DNA of 20,524 nt from a virus. The position numbers were made by a program, and so were the translations under genes. Positions 9,656-15,918 of this stretch are shown here, in pieces (the first letter of the stretch is position 1; the number at the start of each line of letters is the position of its first letter). The notes under the pieces were generated by a model that worked only from the letters and a program-made list of their open reading frames with translations, was not told the origin of the DNA and searched no databases. The DNA lies in IMG/VR virus record IMGVR_UViG_3300037847_004131, positions 1-20,524 of that record; one strand, 5' to 3'.

Positions 9656-10233
9656 TATCTTCTAAAATCCGTAAATGTATCTGAAACAAGATCATCAATA
9701 AACCCTTCTTGTCCATCAATACTACGAGCTTCAGAAAGTTTAAGCTGGTAAAGCCTATACATTTGTTCTTGTACTTTTAGACTATTAGTTACTGGATATG
9801 CTAAGTCAGATGCAAGTTTAGTAATTAATGTGTCTACAAATAAAGAATCAAACAGTGTTGTGTCTGTAATCCTTGCAATATAAATTATCTTGGCAGTTTC
9901 TTCATCTGTTAACAACACCCTGCCTTGTGTTGAAAAATTTTCTACTTTAAATATATAATCCTCATATTCCATAGCTAATACTCTTAGACAATAAGGATCT
10001 GTAGGTAAGGCAAATTGATAATCATAGCCATATACAGGTGAGTCAGAAAGCTGTGTCAAACTTGCTCTTGTTATTGCAAAGTTCCAAGGATGACTTCTTA
10101 AACAAGCATCTCTTGCATCTTCGTAAAAAGCATTACATAATCTAGCTCTTTCTGAATCATCTGTTAAGGAAGTTATAGGATCATCTCCTAATCTTCTAAG
10201 TGCGTTTGAACATATTGAAACTTCTGTTGCCAT
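9655..10233 (-). CDS. Tail tubular protein A (T7 gp11-like adaptor)
   Basis: This 192-residue protein (T7 gp11 has 196) has the typical start STEVSICSNALRRLGDDPI-like pattern, here ATEVSICSNALRRLGDDPIT, followed by C-x(3)-Y-x-DARDACLRSHPWNFA (about residues 33-54) and a YDYQFALPTDPYCLRVL strand (70-86). These are hallmarks of the gp11 family, which forms a dodecameric ring joining the portal to the tail nozzle. The C-terminal half is helical, with long Leu/Lys/Glu helices that would contact the portal. The start ATG has AAGGTGAATT upstream and lies just after a hairpin that separates it from the decoration-type gene. Very secure. Confidence 0.95.
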   Translation of the reverse strand: MATEVSICSNALRRLGDDPITSLTDDSERARLCNAFYEDARDACLRSHPWNFAITRASLTQLSDSPVYGYDYQFALPTDPYCLRVLAMEYEDYIFKVENFSTQGRVLLTDEETAKIIYIARITDTTLFDSLFVDTLITKLASDLAYPVTNSLKVQEQMYRLYQLKLSEARSIDGQEGFIDDLVSDTFTDFRR

Positions 10234-10246
10234 AATTCACCTTGTA

Positions 10247-10270
10247 AGAGGGTAGCCGAAACTACCCCCT
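10247..10270 (-). other. RNA hairpin between decoration gene and tail tubular A
   Basis: On the minus-strand transcript, AGGGGGTAG pairs with CTACCCTCT over nine base pairs, including one G-U, around a TTTCGG loop. The third pair is a G-U on the minus-strand RNA but an A-C mismatch on the plus strand, which favours a function in the virion mRNA. The minus strand has no T-run after it, so it is not a normal intrinsic terminator. It could be a processing or stability element that lets the upstream capsid and decoration messages outnumber the tail message. Confidence 0.55.
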
Positions 10271-10280
10271 GTTGTTGTTT

Positions 10281-10790
10281 TTAGTCTACAACATATGTAA
10301 CGATAACTGTTACGTCACCAGCTGCTGCTGTTGCTGCTACGTTAGAAATAGTTAAAGCTATTCTTAAAACCCCACCTGGATCTGATGATAACCCACCATC
10401 TTCCCAAGCAAAGTTAGAAACTGCATTAACATTTCTAGCTTCGAAAGCAACTTCAGCTCCACTAGTTTCTGCAGCTTGTAAAGTTGTTATAGCTGTTGCA
10501 TAACAATCTTCATCAAGAACAGTACCATCTTCATAATATAGACCTACATTGGTTGTCAAAGTTGGTGAACCATTAGAATCTAGATCATCATTGAATAGTT
10601 TAATTGATAATACTTTTGCATTAGATGGGATTTGTACCATCATTAATACATCATCATTATCAATGTCGCCTGTTCCTGCTGCAATCGTTCCACTTGCTAC
10701 ACGCATCCTGCCCTCTAAACTTCCAGTTTCTAGGACCTCTCTAGGCGATGCGTCTAGTGCTGTAATTTCGACTGATTTAGCTGTTGCCAT
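10281..10790 (-). CDS. Putative capsid decoration or minor head protein
   Basis: This 169-residue acidic protein, rich in Ala, Thr, Val and Asp and poor in Lys, has regular beta-strand patterns such as RMRVASGTIAAGTGDI, VLMMVQIPSNAKVLSIKLFND and the terminal GDVTVIVTYVVD. It has no signal peptide or catalytic motif. It lies 15 bases after the major capsid gene behind a GGAGGAATC ribosome site and before the tail adaptor. In related podoviruses this slot holds a structural protein. A head decoration protein or a small fibre on the capsid are the best guesses. I do not recognise a named family, so the role is inferred from fold-like composition and position. Confidence 0.6.
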   Translation of the reverse strand: MATAKSVEITALDASPREVLETGSLEGRMRVASGTIAAGTGDIDNDDVLMMVQIPSNAKVLSIKLFNDDLDSNGSPTLTTNVGLYYEDGTVLDEDCYATAITTLQAAETSGAEVAFEARNVNAVSNFAWEDGGLSSDPGGVLRIALTISNVAATAAAGDVTVIVTYVVD

Positions 10791-10805
10791 TTTTGATTCC
10801 TCCTA

Positions 10806-11669
10806 TTAACTTTCAGTACATTCTATCTCAACAACTTTTTCATCTTCGATACGAGTTGCACCGATAGTCATTGACAAGAATACCTGTGTTGCATAATTTT
10901 TGTCTGCTCTTTCAGAAATTCTAGTTTGAATATCTGAGCCTACAGCAAGGCCGATACCAGATTTAGCAAATGCTAAAACTAATCTGTTGCTAGATGAGTT
11001 AGTATCTAGTCTTTCTGTTCTAATAAAATTGAATCCCATAAATGTATCAATTTCACCTTGAACAAGTGCTTTAACAGAGTTAAAGTCTGCAGATGTAATT
11101 TGTGTTATTGCTAACAAATCTGATAGTTGTTTAGATGTGCATACTAAATATCTTTCCTCTTCAGGATCAATATCAGCAGCATCTAAGATTTCTTTTGCTT
11201 CGATCAGTTTTGTAACTGATAAACCAGCAGAGCCGTGAGCAATTTTTTGCCCAGATGGTAATGCTACTGTTGTACCACCAGCTACGCCACCGAAGGCATT
11301 ACCAGAAGCTGCATCAATAATTGCATCATCCATTGCTCTTCCCATAGCCCATGCACCTGCTTGTGCATATTCAGACTGTGGGCTGATAAGCATCCTTACT
11401 TTATCTTCTTGATCAATTAAGTCTGCCCAATCGTAATCATCCATACTTACTTTCCTACGAGAGTGAGGTGTGTCAACTCTTGGAGTGTCGCTATGTCTGG
11501 ATGTTCTTTTTAGCGCAGCAGTTGAGCCAATTCTTTCAAAGAAATGAGATTTACCGACAACTGTTTCTGTACGGACTGCATCTCTAAGTCTTGAACCTTT
11601 TTGCTGTGCCAAATGAAATACATTACTTTTATACTGTTCTATAAAAGCTGTAGTTATTTGTACTGACAT
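10806..11669 (-). CDS. Major capsid protein
   Basis: This 287-residue protein starts MSVQITTAFIEQYKSNVFHLAQQKGSR-like (positions 1-27). A conserved block, DTPHSRRKVSMDDYDWADLIDQEDKVRMLISPQSEYAQAGAWAMGRAMDD (about 66-115), matches the short-podovirus capsid family; an HK97-type fold is expected but not provable here. A central YLVCTSKQLSDLL strand-helix unit and a C-terminal FLSMTIGATRIEDEKVVEIECTES beta segment fit the A domain and P domain edges. About 400 copies would form the T=7 head in a T7-type virion. It has the best ribosome site in the operon (TAGGAGGACTGAAATATG) and its own promoter and leader, consistent with high expression. It lies directly downstream of the scaffold gene. Assignment is strong. 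Confidence 0.92.
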   Translation of the reverse strand: MSVQITTAFIEQYKSNVFHLAQQKGSRLRDAVRTETVVGKSHFFERIGSTAALKRTSRHSDTPRVDTPHSRRKVSMDDYDWADLIDQEDKVRMLISPQSEYAQAGAWAMGRAMDDAIIDAASGNAFGGVAGGTTVALPSGQKIAHGSAGLSVTKLIEAKEILDAADIDPEEERYLVCTSKQLSDLLAITQITSADFNSVKALVQGEIDTFMGFNFIRTERLDTNSSSNRLVLAFAKSGIGLAVGSDIQTRISERADKNYATQVFLSMTIGATRIEDEKVVEIECTES

Positions 11670-11811
11670 ATTTCAGTCCTCCTATAAAAATATATTATCG
11701 GTATTTATCCAAATGGGATACCTTATAAAATACGTTTTTATCAAACGGATGTTTAACGCCTATCATGGCCACCCCATCTGTTATCCTTACGGGCAGAACT
11801 TTGGTATCTTA
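11670..11811 (-). promoter_or_regulatory. Structured 5' leader of the capsid mRNA
   Basis: About 140 bases separate the scaffold-side promoter from the capsid ATG, in an operon where most junctions overlap. On the RNA strand, GATACC (11808-11803) can pair with GGTATC (11722-11717). The same GGTATCC can instead form a local hairpin, TATCC-CATTT-GGATA (11720-11706), close to the capsid ribosome site. A second small stem joins TCTG with CAGA around a CC...GG core (about 11800-11778). The two pairings are mutually exclusive, like an attenuator or translational switch. The fold is predicted by eye only. Confidence 0.4.
11695..11766 (-). CDS. Possible 23-residue leader peptide upstream of the capsid gene
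   Basis: A 23-codon frame (MIGVKHPFDKNVFYKVSHLD, then KYR) lies in the 5' leader of the capsid mRNA and ends 25 bases before the capsid ATG. Its start codon shares ATGA with the stop of a five-codon frame (ATG GGG TGG CCA TGA, bases 11763-11777) that has AAGGATAACAG before it, so ribosomes could reinitiate. The frame covers the hairpins described for this leader. Its length alone could arise by chance. The coupling and the placement on a promoter-driven leader are the reasons to list it. Confidence 0.3.
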   Translation of the reverse strand: MIGVKHPFDKNVFYKVSHLDKYR

Positions 11812-11820
11812 ATTATAGCA
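11812..11820 (-). promoter_or_regulatory. Extended -10 promoter for the capsid gene
   Basis: Reading the minus strand, TGCTATAAT gives a perfect TATAAT preceded by the extended TGn element, just downstream of the scaffold stop codon. A -35 box 17 bases upstream is weak (TATGGA), as is usual for extended -10 promoters. Transcription would start near base 11805 and give a leader of about 135 bases. This would add capsid message on top of read-through from the terminase side and looks like host sigma-70 type recognition. Confidence 0.55.
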
Positions 11821-11828
11821 CAAGAAAA

Positions 11829-12674
11829 TTAATTTCCATAAACTTTTTCGTGCAATTGCCTCATTCTTTCTACCATTGACTTATGATCTCTATGTGAAGA
11901 ATCAAAATATGGATTCTTAGGATCAGCCATAATCTGTTCTATTTCTTGTTTTGCATCAAGAGTAGAAGCTGCAATAGTATTGTTTTGCGTGTTCTTTGCC
12001 ATTTCTTCTGTCACTTCTTGACCTAATCTAGCAAAAAATTTAATCATAGCTGGATCATTACCTGCTGGTCCATTAAGAACTTCTTTTAGTCCTTCATCAC
12101 CATATACATCAATAGCTCTCATAGCAGAACGCAGATTCTTATCATACTCAAAACCCCATTCTTGTTTTAGAGTTTGCTCTGCTTCTTCTCGTTGCACATT
12201 CATTTGTGCTTCTTGAAGCTGTCCAGTATTATCAATTTGATTTACTTGATACTGTAATAAAGCATTTACCTGATCGTTGTTTAGCCCTATCTTGTGTGCA
12301 ACATTTTTAAATTCACCTACTGCAGTTTCATTAAAATGTTGTTTATGAGTATCTGGAATAGATAAATCATATTTTGTAGGATCTTCAGGTCTGCCTAATT
12401 TATTATACAGTTCTGCTTTTTCCTCATCATTTTTAGGTAATGGTATTCTACTACCTATCATTTTTTGTTGATGAACTACTGTTTTTGCTAATGATTCTAC
12501 ATCATTTAGATTTTGCAAAGTTGGTTCATTCCTAAGTTCTTCTGGCAAAGATGATTTCCAATCAGTTTCTGTTTGATTATCACTTATGCCAGATCCTAAT
12601 ACAGATTCAGAATTTTGTTCTGTTTCTGGAGTAGGGTTGTCTGCCACTTCTGTGGTCGTTTGTTCGTCAGCCAT
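11829..12674 (-). CDS. Capsid assembly scaffolding protein
   Basis: This 281-residue, acidic, Gln/Glu/Asn-rich protein has a disordered N-terminus (about 1-35, many Thr, Glu, Asn), a conserved segment with WKSSLPEELRNEPTLQNLNDVESLAKTVVHQQKMIG (about 39-74), IPLPKNDEEKAELYNKLGRPEDPTKYDL (77-104), a long helical middle and a basic helical C-terminus ending MRQLHEKVYGN. This is the standard podovirus scaffold pattern. The protein fills the procapsid, nucleates capsid shell assembly and exits before DNA packaging; the basic C-terminal helix usually binds the coat protein. It lies between portal and capsid genes, as in T7 (gp8, gp9, gp10). The ATG follows GGAGGATAATAATA and overlaps the end of the preceding small gene. 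Confidence 0.9.
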   Translation of the reverse strand: MADEQTTTEVADNPTPETEQNSESVLGSGISDNQTETDWKSSLPEELRNEPTLQNLNDVESLAKTVVHQQKMIGSRIPLPKNDEEKAELYNKLGRPEDPTKYDLSIPDTHKQHFNETAVGEFKNVAHKIGLNNDQVNALLQYQVNQIDNTGQLQEAQMNVQREEAEQTLKQEWGFEYDKNLRSAMRAIDVYGDEGLKEVLNGPAGNDPAMIKFFARLGQEVTEEMAKNTQNNTIAASTLDAKQEIEQIMADPKNPYFDSSHRDHKSMVERMRQLHEKVYGN

Positions 12675-12891
12675 TATTATTATCCTCCTTTAAAAGATTT
12701 AGTATTCTGACTATCACTGCTCTTTGCCCTTCCTTAAAAGCAGTTTCATAGGGATCTTTACTAAAAGAACTCCTATGGTAATAAGCTGATGTAAGATCAG
12801 CTAAAACTCTTTCACCTTCTGGTGTGCTAAATGTTCCTCTATAGTCTATCTTCTGTTGTTTTAATTCTTGGTCTGAATCTTTATTCTTCAA
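12667..12891 (-). CDS. Bbp19-like small phage protein, TTG start
   Basis: A 74-residue protein with the pattern YRGTFSTPEGERVLADLTSAYYHRSSFSKDPYETAFKEGQRAVI (residues 17-60), which resembles the Bbp19-like family found next to portal genes in many podoviruses. Its function is not established. There is no ATG in the frame. The initiator appears to be TTG at 12891, inside the portal 3' end, supported by AGAGGAAGAGG six bases upstream. It overlaps the portal stop by 11 bases and the scaffold start by eight, so it should be translated by coupling and at a lower level. Confidence 0.75.
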   Translation of the reverse strand: MKNKDSDQELKQQKIDYRGTFSTPEGERVLADLTSAYYHRSSFSKDPYETAFKEGQRAVIVRILNLLKEDNNNG

Positions 12892-14548
12892 CTGCTACCT
12901 CTTCCTCTAAGCCTCCTACTACTTGCTCTAATACTTGTTGTGTATTTGGATCAGACGCATTTTTAAGGGCTGATGATTGTTTAGCTGCAATTTCTGCTTG
13001 TTGCTGTTGCATTTCCATTTGCTGTTGCATCATCTGTGCCTCCATTCTAGCTTGTCTAAGTTCATCTACTTCTTCTCTACCTCTGAGTACAGATTTAGGT
13101 ACACCAAGTAGTTCAGCTCTCATTCTAACTGCTTCATCATTATTCAAGATATCCATGACTGATGGATCTGCTTGTCCTAGTTGCATAGCTAACTGATACA
13201 ATCTTTCTACTGCTACTGCTTCTTCCATACGCTGTGATCTTGCGAGTGGACCTACATATTCAATATCTATAGATTGCCCTTCCAACAACTCTGGTGCTGG
13301 TAGAAAAGCATTTGCTCTAAACATAATACCAAACACTCTTTCTATAAGTGGGTTCAGAAATTCTGATTGGAATCTACCAAGTGTAGGACCTAGAAGTCTT
13401 TGCATAAGTTCGTATCTTACTTGTACTTCTGTAGCTGTCATCTGTGGTCCTTGTTGTAACTGTAACTGGTCTGAGTAGTATGCTTGTCTTATTGCAGTTT
13501 TAAGTTCGTTTTCTTTAAAAGCATTTAATTGCATATTTGCACCAGACTGAAATGGTTTTACTGCAGCATCACTTCTAATAACTGTAATACCACCAGGTGT
13601 CATTCTTACTCTACCTATAACACCATCATCCTGTACTAATAATGGAGGATCTATTGCTTTAGACCATGCTTTCAGTCCTAGCTCTACAGCTTTGTTTAAT
13701 GTTTTAATATCTGGTAAAGCATTGTAGGACGGGGAACGACCATATACTTCACCAGTAGCTTTTGACCATCTAGGTACAAGATATGGAAACTCATTGTATC
13801 CACCAGTTCTAACGACCATCTTATCTTGTTCACATACATGACAAGAATGAAATGGTAACTTTGTGTTGGATTTACCTAATGCTCTTTCATAATCTTCTGT
13901 AGGTTCTACTGCATGAATGAAATCAAATTTTTTATCTGGTTTCATTCTAGCTGCTTCTTGTATTTTTGGTCCTACATTTTCTTCACCAAATTCTTGTATT
14001 GCTTGTCTGGCAGTTAATTTATATCTTCTGTATAAACAATCTATATATCCACTTACATTTTCACCAATGTAAAATTCTGATATGTGCATTGTTTTAAAAT
14101 GTATAGAATCTATATCGTATCCTTTATTACCTTCCTCTACAAATAGACAACCTGTTCCTATAGAACAAAGATCAAGATATAGTTCATGTACTTCTGTATT
14201 AAAATTAGTTTGGTTAAATACATCATACATTCTTCTTGCAGAATCTTCTAACCATAACTGCACATCTCTATCTTGATTTATTTCATCATCTCTAATTTTT
14301 AAATGAAACCATTGTAGTGATGGTGATGTAAGAGTTCCTTGTAAACTAGCAGCTAATAAATTGTTTGCAGTTATAGCTGTAGAATCAAACAAGACCTCAG
14401 TTCTTTTATCTCCTTTTACTCTTACAAAAACTACGTCTGCTTTACGAGGCATAACATAGTCTAATATTTCTTGCCAATGATCTTCCCATGTGCCTCTACT
14501 AGAGGACATTTCTGAAAATCTTTTTTTTATATAATCAAACTTTTCCAC
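12881..14548 (-). CDS. Portal (head-tail connector) protein
   Basis: This 555-residue protein (T7 gp8 has 536) belongs to the T7-type head-to-tail connecting family. It begins MEKFDYIKKRFSEMSSSRGTW-like, with a W-x(2)-HWQEILDYVMPRKADV block (about 21-41). TGCLFVEEGN (130s), GRSPSYNALPDIKTLN (270s) and QMTATEVQVRYELMQRLLGPTLGRFQSEFLNPLIERVF (about 360-400) are the conserved clip and wing segments. The C-terminus is Gln/Met-rich (MMQQQMEMQQQQ) and probably forms the barrel. Twelve copies make the vertex through which DNA is packaged and ejected. The start is GTG, overlapping the upstream TAG by one base, with AGGTGG six bases before it. Secure. Confidence 0.94.
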   Translation of the reverse strand: MEKFDYIKKRFSEMSSSRGTWEDHWQEILDYVMPRKADVVFVRVKGDKRTEVLFDSTAITANNLLAASLQGTLTSPSLQWFHLKIRDDEINQDRDVQLWLEDSARRMYDVFNQTNFNTEVHELYLDLCSIGTGCLFVEEGNKGYDIDSIHFKTMHISEFYIGENVSGYIDCLYRRYKLTARQAIQEFGEENVGPKIQEAARMKPDKKFDFIHAVEPTEDYERALGKSNTKLPFHSCHVCEQDKMVVRTGGYNEFPYLVPRWSKATGEVYGRSPSYNALPDIKTLNKAVELGLKAWSKAIDPPLLVQDDGVIGRVRMTPGGITVIRSDAAVKPFQSGANMQLNAFKENELKTAIRQAYYSDQLQLQQGPQMTATEVQVRYELMQRLLGPTLGRFQSEFLNPLIERVFGIMFRANAFLPAPELLEGQSIDIEYVGPLARSQRMEEAVAVERLYQLAMQLGQADPSVMDILNNDEAVRMRAELLGVPKSVLRGREEVDELRQARMEAQMMQQQMEMQQQQAEIAAKQSSALKNASDPNTQQVLEQVVGGLEEEVAVEE

Positions 14549-14781
14549 TATTTACCACCTAACAATGTTTTACCAATATTAGCTTCTTCTTCAACACCAG
14601 CACCACCAGTTAAAATAGTAGAACTATAGCCCATTTTCTTGCCAGATATAAGTCTTTGCCTTTCTTTTTGCAATGCTTCCTCTGCTTTCCTTTCTCTTTC
14701 AAGAAGTTCTGCATCAGGTCCTGGTGGTAATTTTGGCATTTTTGGAGCAAGTATCGGTCCTATTATCGGGATATCACCCAT
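14548..14781 (-). CDS. Small virion-region protein with C-terminal STILTG...KTLLGGK motif
   Basis: A 77-residue protein with a Pro-rich N-terminus (GDIPIIGPILAPKMPKLPPGP), a charged Glu/Arg/Lys helix (about 23-45) and a C-terminal motif, STILTGGAGVEEEANIGKTLLGG (54-76). The same motif ends the 85-residue protein two genes upstream. Such short proteins are familiar next to portal genes in podoviruses and other tailed phages, where they are called hypothetical. The motif is probably a docking peptide, perhaps for portal or head. It overlaps the acetyltransferase gene by 19 bases and the portal gene by one. Confidence 0.75.
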   Translation of the reverse strand: MGDIPIIGPILAPKMPKLPPGPDAELLERERKAEEALQKERQRLISGKKMGYSSTILTGGAGVEEEANIGKTLLGGK

Positions 14782-15194
14782 CTGCAGTCCTCCTTTTGCA
14801 TACCATACAATGCAATGTCATATAGTTTATCATGTTTTTTAAGAAAATTCTTCAAATATCCTTCTTTTTTAAAACCAACACCTTCAATTAGTTTCATACT
14901 TCTTTTATTTTGAGCAGTACAAGTAGCAGTTACTCGCTGACATTTTGCTTGATTAAAAACATAATCAAACATTAATTTTATAAATCTACGTTGCACGTGT
15001 TTAGGATCATCAGATGCTATGTGAACATATATATTATTACCATCATAACCACAAAATAAAATAACTCCGACGATATTATCCCACTCATCTAAAAAACCAA
15101 TAGTAGTATAATCATCTACTTCTATATTAGCTCTAGGTTGTAACCACTCGTAAAATGTTTTACTCCACGACTGATCGTATATTGGTCTAATCAT
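14763..15194 (-). CDS. GNAT-like N-acetyltransferase
   Basis: A 143-residue protein that fits a GNAT fold: a predicted N-terminal region, a central VGVILFCGYDGNNIYVHIASDD strand pair (42-63), helix VQRRFIKLMFDYVF (67-80), a strand VTATCTAQNKRSMKLIEGVGFKKEGYLKNF (88-117) and a final DIALYGMQKEDCRW (126-139). The N-KRSM-KLIE-x-GF-KKEG block and the YGM-x(3)-EDCRW ending are typical of phage-encoded RimJ/RimL-like acetyltransferases. The usual acetyl-CoA loop (Q/R-x-x-G-x-G/A) is not obvious. Similar genes lie in the virion operon of other marine podoviruses. Substrate unknown; a structural protein or host target are both possible. It starts at TAATG with the gene before it. Confidence 0.75.
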   Translation of the reverse strand: MIRPIYDQSWSKTFYEWLQPRANIEVDDYTTIGFLDEWDNIVGVILFCGYDGNNIYVHIASDDPKHVQRRFIKLMFDYVFNQAKCQRVTATCTAQNKRSMKLIEGVGFKKEGYLKNFLKKHDKLYDIALYGMQKEDCRWVISR

Positions 15195-15451
15195 TATCCA
15201 CCTAATAAAGTTTTTTTAGTTTTTGCAGTTTCACCTAGACCTTCTGCACTTGTCAATATTGTTGAACCACCATATTGTGATGCAGATGATGCAAGTCTTT
15301 GTGCAGTTTGATCTGGTTTAGGTACAGATTCCATAAGTGCTTTTGGACTAGGTGTTTTTCGTTTTTTACCACCTAGCGATCCTAGCACAGTACCAACACC
15401 TTTACCTACGGCACTAACTATACCACCAATAGCTTTTGCTACTCCACCCAT
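15194..15451 (-). CDS. Small protein with Gly-rich hydrophobic N-terminus and STILT...KTLLGG C-terminus
   Basis: An 85-residue protein. Residues 1-28 are a Gly/Ala/Val/Ile-rich amphipathic segment (VAKAIGGIVSAVGKGVGTVL) that could associate with membranes or pack in a virion. A basic linker, KKRKTPSPK, follows. The C-terminus, STILTSAEGLGETAKTKKTLLGG (63-85), matches the end of the 77-residue protein two genes downstream at S-T-I-L-T, G-x-E and K-TLLGG. It overlaps both neighbours by one base (TAATG). No enzymatic motif. The two related proteins flank the acetyltransferase and may occupy related sites in the capsid or tail. Confidence 0.72.
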   Translation of the reverse strand: MGGVAKAIGGIVSAVGKGVGTVLGSLGGKKRKTPSPKALMESVPKPDQTAQRLASSASQYGGSTILTSAEGLGETAKTKKTLLGG

Positions 15452-15606
15452 TATTTCTTACTCCTTTTCTTTGGTGCATTTTTATGCACTTCTGTAAATG
15501 ACTTACCTTTTAACATTTCTTTTTTCATCTTTGCAAGTGTAGCTTTTGTATGATGTTTGCTATGTCTTTTCAAAGATTGTTCTTGTCGTTTAGTAAGTTT
15601 CTTCAT
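15451..15606 (-). CDS. 51-residue basic protein, MKKLTKRQ type
   Basis: Translation from ATG 15606 gives MKKLTKRQEQSLKRHSKHHT, then KATLAKMKKEMLKGKSFTEV and HKNAPKKRSKK, ending at TAA 15451-15453. It is extremely basic with many His and Lys. The KLTKRQ...LKRHSKHHT...M-KGKSF-x-H pattern is one I recognise from small hypothetical proteins of marine phages. It starts at an ATGA overlap with the preceding gene and ends at a TAATG overlap with the next, so it belongs to the operon. Function unknown; DNA or RNA binding is plausible from charge. Confidence 0.75.
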   Translation of the reverse strand: MKKLTKRQEQSLKRHSKHHTKATLAKMKKEMLKGKSFTEVHKNAPKKRSKK

Positions 15607-15755
15607 TTTTTCTTTGCAGTTTTTGCTGCTCTTTTAAAATTAGCTGCAGTTGGTGCGCCTTTAGATCCAGGCTTTCTCATTTTCTCACCACTACCTGCTT
15701 TAATCCTTTTACGTTTTTTATGTATGTTCGCATACAGTCCTGGTTTCTTCGCCAT
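15603..15755 (-). CDS. 50-residue basic protein, MAKKPGLYANIH type
   Basis: The ATG at 15755 opens MAKKPGLYANIHKKRKRIKA, then GSGEKMRKPGSKGAPTAANF and KRAAKTAKKK, with stop TGA at 15603-15605. The motifs KKPGLYANIH-x-KRKRI-x-AGSGEKMRKPGSKGAPTA recur almost unchanged in many marine and other podoviruses and myoviruses, so this is a real conserved gene despite its length. The role is unknown. It has one-base TAATG overlap upstream and ATGA overlap downstream. The very high Lys/Arg content suggests nucleic acid binding. Confidence 0.82.
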   Translation of the reverse strand: MAKKPGLYANIHKKRKRIKAGSGEKMRKPGSKGAPTAANFKRAAKTAKKK

Positions 15756-15904
15756 TATTTTTTCTTCCTTTTCATGTTTTTTGCAATAGCTTTAGCTACA
15801 GCTTTTGGCATCTTTGGGTTTTTTGCCATTAATTTTTTTGCACCATTTTTCTTTTTTGGTGGCCTTCCTTTTGTACTTCCGTATGTTCCTTTACCCATTG
15901 GCAT
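15755..15904 (-). CDS. 49-residue basic protein, MPMGKGTYGS type
   Basis: The ATG at 15904, behind GGAGGATATAATT, opens MPMGKGTYGSTKGRPPKKKN, then GAKKLMAKNPKMPKAVAKAI and AKNMKRKKK, with stop TAA at 15755-15757. MPMGKGTYGS-x-x-GRPPKKK is a recurrent motif of short phage proteins. The second Met (residue 3) is a possible start, but the first fits the ribosome site spacing. Highly basic C-terminus. It precedes the MAKKPGLYANIH gene with a TAATG overlap. Function unknown. Confidence 0.78.
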   Translation of the reverse strand: MPMGKGTYGSTKGRPPKKKNGAKKLMAKNPKMPKAVAKAIAKNMKRKKK

Positions 15905-15918
15905 AATTATATCCTCCG

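Noticed and set aside
10247-10290. Intrinsic terminator on the plus strand (stem followed by TGTTGTTGTTTTT)
   Set aside because: No plus-strand gene lies upstream, and the stem has an A-C mismatch on that strand; it pairs better on the virion mRNA.
11670-11828. A tRNA or known riboswitch in the capsid leader
   Set aside because: No acceptor stem, T-loop or recognisable aptamer core; only small local stems are visible.
12831-13196. Open frame on the plus strand, 121 codons, Ser/Cys-rich
   Set aside because: It is antisense to the portal C-terminus and the Bbp19-like gene; its Cys/Ser runs mirror the Gln/Ala-rich portal codons and it lacks a ribosome site.
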